Origin: Gammaproteobacteria bacterium
Lineage (GTDB): Bacteria; Pseudomonadota; Gammaproteobacteria; UBA9214
DNA: 10,176 bases
Assembly (NCBI GenBank): GCA_030632175.1
Contig: DAOVVG010000066.1
Span: forward strand, 1 to 10,176
Reading direction: 5' to 3'
A program made the position numbers and the translations under genes. The notes beneath the pieces are model-generated. The model did no database searches. It was not told the DNA's origin and worked only from the letters and a program-made list of their open reading frames with translations. Below are positions 7,801 through 10,176 of this stretch, one piece after another. The stretch's first letter is position 1. Every line of letters starts with the position of its first letter.

Positions 7801-8987
7801 ATTCTATTACAGCCCAGCTGGAGGCCGGTGTAGCAGCGAATGAAGTCAGGGACCCCAAGTATGGTGAACCGGTCATCTTTACACTGGCCAGCATCGCCAA
7901 CAACACGGATCTTTCTGGTGATCCGCTGGCGTGGCAGTGTCCGCAGATAAGTCCAAACCCGACCCTGCGGATCCTGTTCGATGAGGAATCCATCCTGAGA
8001 CGTGGCGTACACGGTACCCGCTCGCAGTGTGTTCTCGGACTGCATGACCCCACGGTACCGGTCTGCTATTCAGATGAAGAGGTACTTACTGCAGCGGATA
8101 CAGCAACTCTTGATACACCGGAACTGCTCAATGCTAACGGTACCTATGATCAACCATCCTGCTCGAATCTGTTCGGTACACCCATACCGGAGCGCTACAT
8201 CAAGGATCCGGTCTTGAACATGCATGTCACCAAGGAGTCCGATACCGGGGTTAAGGGCTATCGCTGGCGTAACGGGGCACTGACCGTACAGTTACTCGAC
8301 GCGGAGGACATGGTGCTACAGGATCCCATCGACTTGCCCAACAAGGGTGCCAACCGCGATGGCGGCACCTTTGCAAGGGCCTTCGAGGTCGTAACTGTAA
8401 TCGTCGGCAGCGAAAAATTCGAGATAATCGAGAAAACAAGCGATGAAAAGGAGAGCGGACTGCTATATGAAGCCGCCATCTTCTGGCACTACAGCGATCT
8501 GGCCGACAATATCCAGCGTGGCGAATCTGCCTCGATTCCCTGTTTCGGCGATCCGAACTATGACAGTGCCCTGACCCAGGAGCAGCGTGGCCTCACCGAG
8601 GGTCAGTACCTGGACTGGGCCAATGCGCTGGAAGACACGCAGATACTTTCAGATTTTGCAGCACTGCTGAATATCATTAACGGTGAGAACACTTCAGAAG
8701 CGGAGCTCAACCAGGCGTTGCTGGAACTGGACGATCTGTTTAACGACGCCGAGCTGGGAGATATCCTGCGCGAGTACGCCCGCTACCGCGACTACGTCCC
8801 GGGCAGTGTCATCCCCGAACAGCACCTGCTGGATATCGACAAGAACCTCGGTGATGGCGACAACACCAACACGTCGACATCCGATGGCGTACCTGCCGAT
8901 GTCATCACTATCGAAACCATCGACCTGGAGTCACTTGGCCCGAACGCCGTGCTGGGTCAGCGCAACTGGATTGACCTGAGACAATAG
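4866..8987 (+). CDS. pilY1: PilY1-type pilus tip protein with beta-propeller, vWA-less, extended C-terminus
   Basis: A 1373-residue secreted pilus assembly and adhesion factor. A Sec signal (1 to about 26, possible AVA cleavage) is followed by about 170 residues without the von Willebrand A domain, and its MIDAS motif, normal in P. aeruginosa PilY1. The PilY1 propeller follows: FIRGDRSNE (192-200), LLGDITNTPVYIGPP (214-228), TPANDGILHFF (254-264), YIPSMVIENL (275-284), WRTVLTGGGGHGFEGLFALD (334-353) and AGDINGDLWIFRF (465-477). An Asp-rich calcium-loop candidate is DPNGDGDPAD (164-173); another is DDNDGLSE (781-788). Residues from about 770 onward are not recognised and carry ten Cys (837 to 1226). 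The end, GQRNWIDLRQ, resembles the Trp-containing terminus I recall for PilY1 proteins. GGAGAAG precedes the start. It is expected to act with the minor pilins at the tip and to control pilus extension. Confidence 0.93.
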   Translation: MKIKHTSWKTISAMTMVVSGLLYAVAVFDPVSQPTVTLGEYAIKNRDLLDGPTKAYRSWFENGAWQGDLIEYDISIDGSRLLNHTLVGSNDDAALIALAEDSTKNWLARATFLNKEEDITDYWKEETTGGRRLFTYNTSVQVSFLWDNLTAAQKISLDSATINDPNGDGDPADAVDPAVSQNNNYFGPVFNFIRGDRSNETDQTDGFLRKRYSLLGDITNTPVYIGPPRELFTNFEGYSGFRYANRSRAGVIATPANDGILHFFAEADGSEAHGYIPSMVIENLFRLAQPAYEHTYYLDGEMFATSAQVDPDHFACVDSDDVNGDPINVSACEWRTVLTGGGGHGFEGLFALDITTPTYSSDSVLFEKSGGDFGHIYGAPRIAALGSAAEPDWYVFTGSGYKTACTGVNNANCNTNPSHPTALLMVSLADPTTVHKIDTSTNGGLSSPALLSSDDTDLTVETAFAGDINGDLWIFRFDKADPANSTFRKVFDGDPNLPISNTPAVVEHPDPNIGGYLVYFGTGSLFSLEDTLNDAVNSGGNSLYNQAIYGIHIKDSWVDGTDTSFDPLDNDDLQLQALNPVDPPISVTFANNGETKVVRTTPVNKPVNYSCADGDSVCEAALFSGWRLEFPICGERLTGAPFVRAKRVQFVTTNPTGLDCGGLTVAGDSWMMSLDFLTGASANKVVFNLNGDTKLDLLDTASGVPPVGLSLGEGNIAQPVFVRLRDGIDKMFVNGLILPVPPVTEPGPLLFGHLDVVTDSPDGGVTAPNLIFKHSNGYQNDDNDGLSEAVDGLVHDYDTTNGISYVDLFELEPRRGLASLAPTSGSTDPVSSNPDVCNDADNDKRILVGEKCIEAVEAELNRSYDTITPTVTLEEPVIVLGGENTCPEDSEDRFGPVYKEIRDDAGEVVKCEKTIIDPESETYKLDGADGGELLAEDKQFMVVLANADLSPLGSLQIGCKIWNGGLNAQGVNEFIQYQDSITAQLEAGVAANEVRDPKYGEPVIFTLASIANNTDLSGDPLAWQCPQISPNPTLRILFDEESILRRGVHGTRSQCVLGLHDPTVPVCYSDEEVLTAADTATLDTPELLNANGTYDQPSCSNLFGTPIPERYIKDPVLNMHVTKESDTGVKGYRWRNGALTVQLLDAEDMVLQDPIDLPNKGANRDGGTFARAFEVVTVIVGSEKFEIIEKTSDEKESGLLYEAAIFWHYSDLADNIQRGESASIPCFGDPNYDSALTQEQRGLTEGQYLDWANALEDTQILSDFAALLNIINGENTSEAELNQALLELDDLFNDAELGDILREYARYRDYVPGSVIPEQHLLDIDKNLGDGDNTNTSTSDGVPADVITIETIDLESLGPNAVLGQRNWIDLRQ

Positions 8988-9048
8988 TCGTAAACAGCAC
9001 CACGCATGGCCGAATGGCCATGCGTGGACACTACGAGACCTGAGACAA
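8973..9048 (+). repeat. 12-bp direct repeats flanking the pilY1-pilE hairpin
   Basis: GACCTGAGACAA occurs exactly at 8973-8984 (the last codons of pilY1, just before its TAG stop) and again at 9037-9048 (just upstream of the pilE ribosome binding site). The period is 64 bp. Inside them are short inverted ends TCGTA (8988-8992) and TACGA (9032-9036), then the perfect hairpin. The layout suggests either a small inserted palindromic element with a target duplication or a local duplication. Confidence 0.7.
9000..9027 (+). promoter_or_regulatory. Perfect 12-bp-stem hairpin between pilY1 and pilE
   Basis: CCACGCATGGCC (9000-9011) pairs perfectly with GGCCATGCGTGG (9016-9027) around a 4-nt GAAT loop. 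No T tract follows, so it is not a standard intrinsic terminator. It lies 12 nt after the pilY1 stop and 31 nt before the pilE start. A role in transcript processing, in mRNA 3' end stability or in uncoupling pilE from pilY1 translation is inferred. Confidence 0.7.
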
Positions 9049-9058
9049 GGGAAACAGC

Positions 9059-9463
9059 ATGATTAAAAAGACACGTGGTTTTACACTCATTGAGCTGATG
9101 ATCGTTCTGGCCGTACTTTCCATTATTGTAGCCGTCGGCTATCCGTCATACCTTGAGCAAGTCAAGAAATCACGCAGGGCAGAAGGTATGGGGCAGCTAC
9201 TGGAACTGGCTGACAGGATGGAAAGAGCCTATTCAGACCAGGGCACCTATCCAACTAACGTTTCCGAGGTGTATGTTGCAACCACCGATGGTGGTCTCTA
9301 TACGCTGTCGATTGTTACTGCGAATAATATCTCATTTATTGTCAGTGCCGCCCCCACCAGCGAGAAAGGGCAAAACACCGACAAGTGTCAGACTTTTACG
9401 CTGACTTCTCTGGGAGAGAAATCCGTCACCAACAGCTCACTAACCGACTACTGCTGGAAATAG
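9059..9463 (+). CDS. pilE: Type IV pilus minor pilin PilE
   Basis: A 134-residue pilin, the last gene of the operon. A short leader MIKKTRG is cut before FTLIELMIVLAVLSIIVAVG, with Glu at +5, followed by YPSYLEQVKKSRRAEG, the usual PilE helix end. Two cysteines, C110 and C132, bracket a C-terminal D-region and should form the disulfide typical of type IVa pilins. The position after pilY1 and next to convergent ispH identifies it as the PilE minor pilin; in P. aeruginosa PilE links the tip complex to the PilA fibre. By sequence alone it could also be called a generic type IVa pilin. AAGGGA lies about 7 nt upstream of the start. The 71-bp gap to pilY1, with its hairpin, is the only sizeable gap in the operon. 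Confidence 0.92.
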   Translation: MIKKTRGFTLIELMIVLAVLSIIVAVGYPSYLEQVKKSRRAEGMGQLLELADRMERAYSDQGTYPTNVSEVYVATTDGGLYTLSIVTANNISFIVSAAPTSEKGQNTDKCQTFTLTSLGEKSVTNSSLTDYCWK

Positions 9464-9475
9464 AACCTGCCAGGA

Positions 9476-9715
9476 GACCGCAGGACGGGTAAAACGCAAC
9501 GTACCCGTCATGTAGCAGGCTTACCTGATTTGATGGGTATGTCACTTCGTTCCTTTACCCATCCTACAACTGCTTCACCCCGGCTTCCTTAACTCAGACC
9601 GTAGGATGGGTAAAGCGCAGCGTACCCGTCATGCTGCAGGCACCTGACTTGGTGGGTATGTCACTTCGTTCCTTTACTCATCCTGCGACTGCTTCATGCC
9701 GGCTTCCTTAACTCA
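9476..9715. repeat. Two tandem ~120-bp palindromic repeat units
   Basis: Unit A (about 9476-9596) and unit B (about 9597-9715) are direct repeats with an offset of 121 bp on the left and 119 bp on the right, explained by a 2-nt difference near 9520. Each unit has inverted ends of the GTAGGATGGGTAAAG / CTTTACCCATCCTAC type, an inner GGGTA...TACCC hairpin near the left end, and the shared stretch GTCACTTCGTTCCTTTAC. GGATGGGTAAAGCGCAGCGTACCC-like palindromes are, as I recall, common dispersed repeats in beta- and gammaproteobacteria. No ORF lies inside. The last 20 bp or so of unit B are also the end of ispH. With no other terminator visible, the repeat may end both convergent transcripts. Confidence 0.85.
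9484..9509. terminator. Hairpin in repeat unit A, possible terminator for pilE
   Basis: GACGGGTA (9484-9491) pairs perfectly with TACCCGTC (9502-9509) around a 10-nt loop, 20 nt after the pilE stop. Unit B has the equivalent GATGGGTA/TACCCGTC with one wobble pair. No T tract follows on the plus strand, so termination by this hairpin is only a possibility. Confidence 0.3.
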
Positions 9716-10176
9716 ACCGGCAGGGAAAACGTTACCGGCTCTTTTCTCCCCTGTGACTCTTCTACTGTCACAATACCGCGTTCACGCAACTTCTCGATCA
9801 CGCCGGTAACGATCTGCTCCGGTGCCGATGCCCCGGCAGTCACGCCGATTACCTGCCTGCCCTCAAGCCAGACATCCTCAATCTGGCCCGCCTCATCAAT
9901 CAGGTGTGCAACCACACCACTGTTCTCGGCCAGTTCACGCAAGCGGGTCGAGTTTGAACTGTTCGGGGAACCGACCACGAGGATCACATCACATTGCCGG
10001 GCCAGTTGCTTGACTGCATCCTGCCGGTTCTGCGTTGCATAACAGATATCATCCTTGCGCGGTCCCTGTATTGCCGGAAACCGTGTTCTCAATGCATCTA
10101 TCACCCGCAGCGTGTCATCAACAGACAGTGTCGTCTGGGTAACAAAGGCCAGCTCATCCGGGTTTTTAACCTGTAA
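9694..10176 (-). CDS. ispH: 4-hydroxy-3-methylbut-2-enyl diphosphate reductase, C-terminal part
   Basis: The C-terminal 160 residues of IspH (LytB), cut by the right edge of the window, so the true start is not visible. IspH reduces HMBPP to isopentenyl and dimethylallyl diphosphate in the last step of the MEP isoprenoid pathway, using a [4Fe-4S] cluster. Visible family motifs are TQTTLSVDDT, PRKDDICYATQNRQ with the third cluster-ligating Cys, VVGSPNSSNSTRL with the substrate-binding Ser and Asn, and GVTAGASAP. The other two ligand Cys lie outside the window. The conserved end LPVELR is followed by only KPA and a stop. These last codons lie in a repeat unit, so the C-terminus may have been reset by the repeat. 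It is transcribed towards pilE. Confidence 0.95.
   Translation of the reverse strand, partial: LQVKNPDELAFVTQTTLSVDDTLRVIDALRTRFPAIQGPRKDDICYATQNRQDAVKQLARQCDVILVVGSPNSSNSTRLRELAENSGVVAHLIDEAGQIEDVWLEGRQVIGVTAGASAPEQIVTGVIEKLRERGIVTVEESQGRKEPVTFSLPVELRKPA

Noticed and set aside
6990..8045. Long minus-strand open frame (about 351 codons) antisense to pilY1; similar long antisense frames at 5340-6122 and 2074-2817
   Set aside because: They lie opposite strongly recognisable coding sequence, have no family motif or ribosome site, and are explained by GC-rich codon use on the coding strand.
9476..9715. Tandem repeats considered as a short CRISPR array or a transposon remnant
   Set aside because: There are only two units, the units are palindromic and nearly identical throughout with no unique spacers, and no transposase fragment is present.

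Overview
The window looks like chromosomal DNA of a gammaproteobacterium with moderately high GC. The main evidence is gene order: thiO, a type IV pilus minor pilin operon, then a convergent ispH. As I recall it, this is the arrangement around the fimT/fimU-pilVWXY1Y2E locus of Pseudomonas aeruginosa. No species can be named from sequence reading alone.

Layout. Positions 1-58 hold nothing I recognise. A bidirectional-looking terminator (59-90) follows a minus-strand tRNA-Thr(CGT) gene (95-170). Next, also on the minus strand, are a Fur-superfamily repressor of Irr-like appearance (218-658) and thiO, an FAD-dependent glycine oxidase of thiamine synthesis (792-1886). A 239-bp divergent intergenic region with several small palindromes separates thiO from a plus-strand operon: fimT/fimU (2126-2686), pilV (2707-3210), pilW (3213-4301), pilX (4316-4849), pilY1 (4866-8987) and pilE (9059-9463). 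At the right edge the C-terminal 160 codons of ispH (9694-10176, minus) run off the window. Two tandem ~120-bp palindromic repeat units lie between pilE and ispH and supply the last codons of ispH.

How the genes work together. FimT/FimU, PilV, PilW, PilX and PilE are minor pilins or pseudopilins with class III (prepilin peptidase) signal sequences. With PilY1 they are expected to form the priming and tip complex of a retractile type IVa pilus. The major pilin, the motor ATPases and the secretin are not in this window.

Most unusual points. (1) PilY1 lacks an N-terminal von Willebrand A domain and carries about 600 residues beyond the recognisable beta-propeller, with ten cysteines. (2) A perfect 12-bp-stem hairpin lies between pilY1 and pilE, bounded by exact 12-bp direct repeats. 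(3) A tandem palindromic repeat includes the 3' end of ispH. (4) A cysteine-free Irr-like Fur protein has a palindrome overlapping its putative -10 box. I see no defence system, CRISPR array or insertion sequence, and no clearly undescribed system. The locus is a conserved housekeeping and pilus region with some variant parts.
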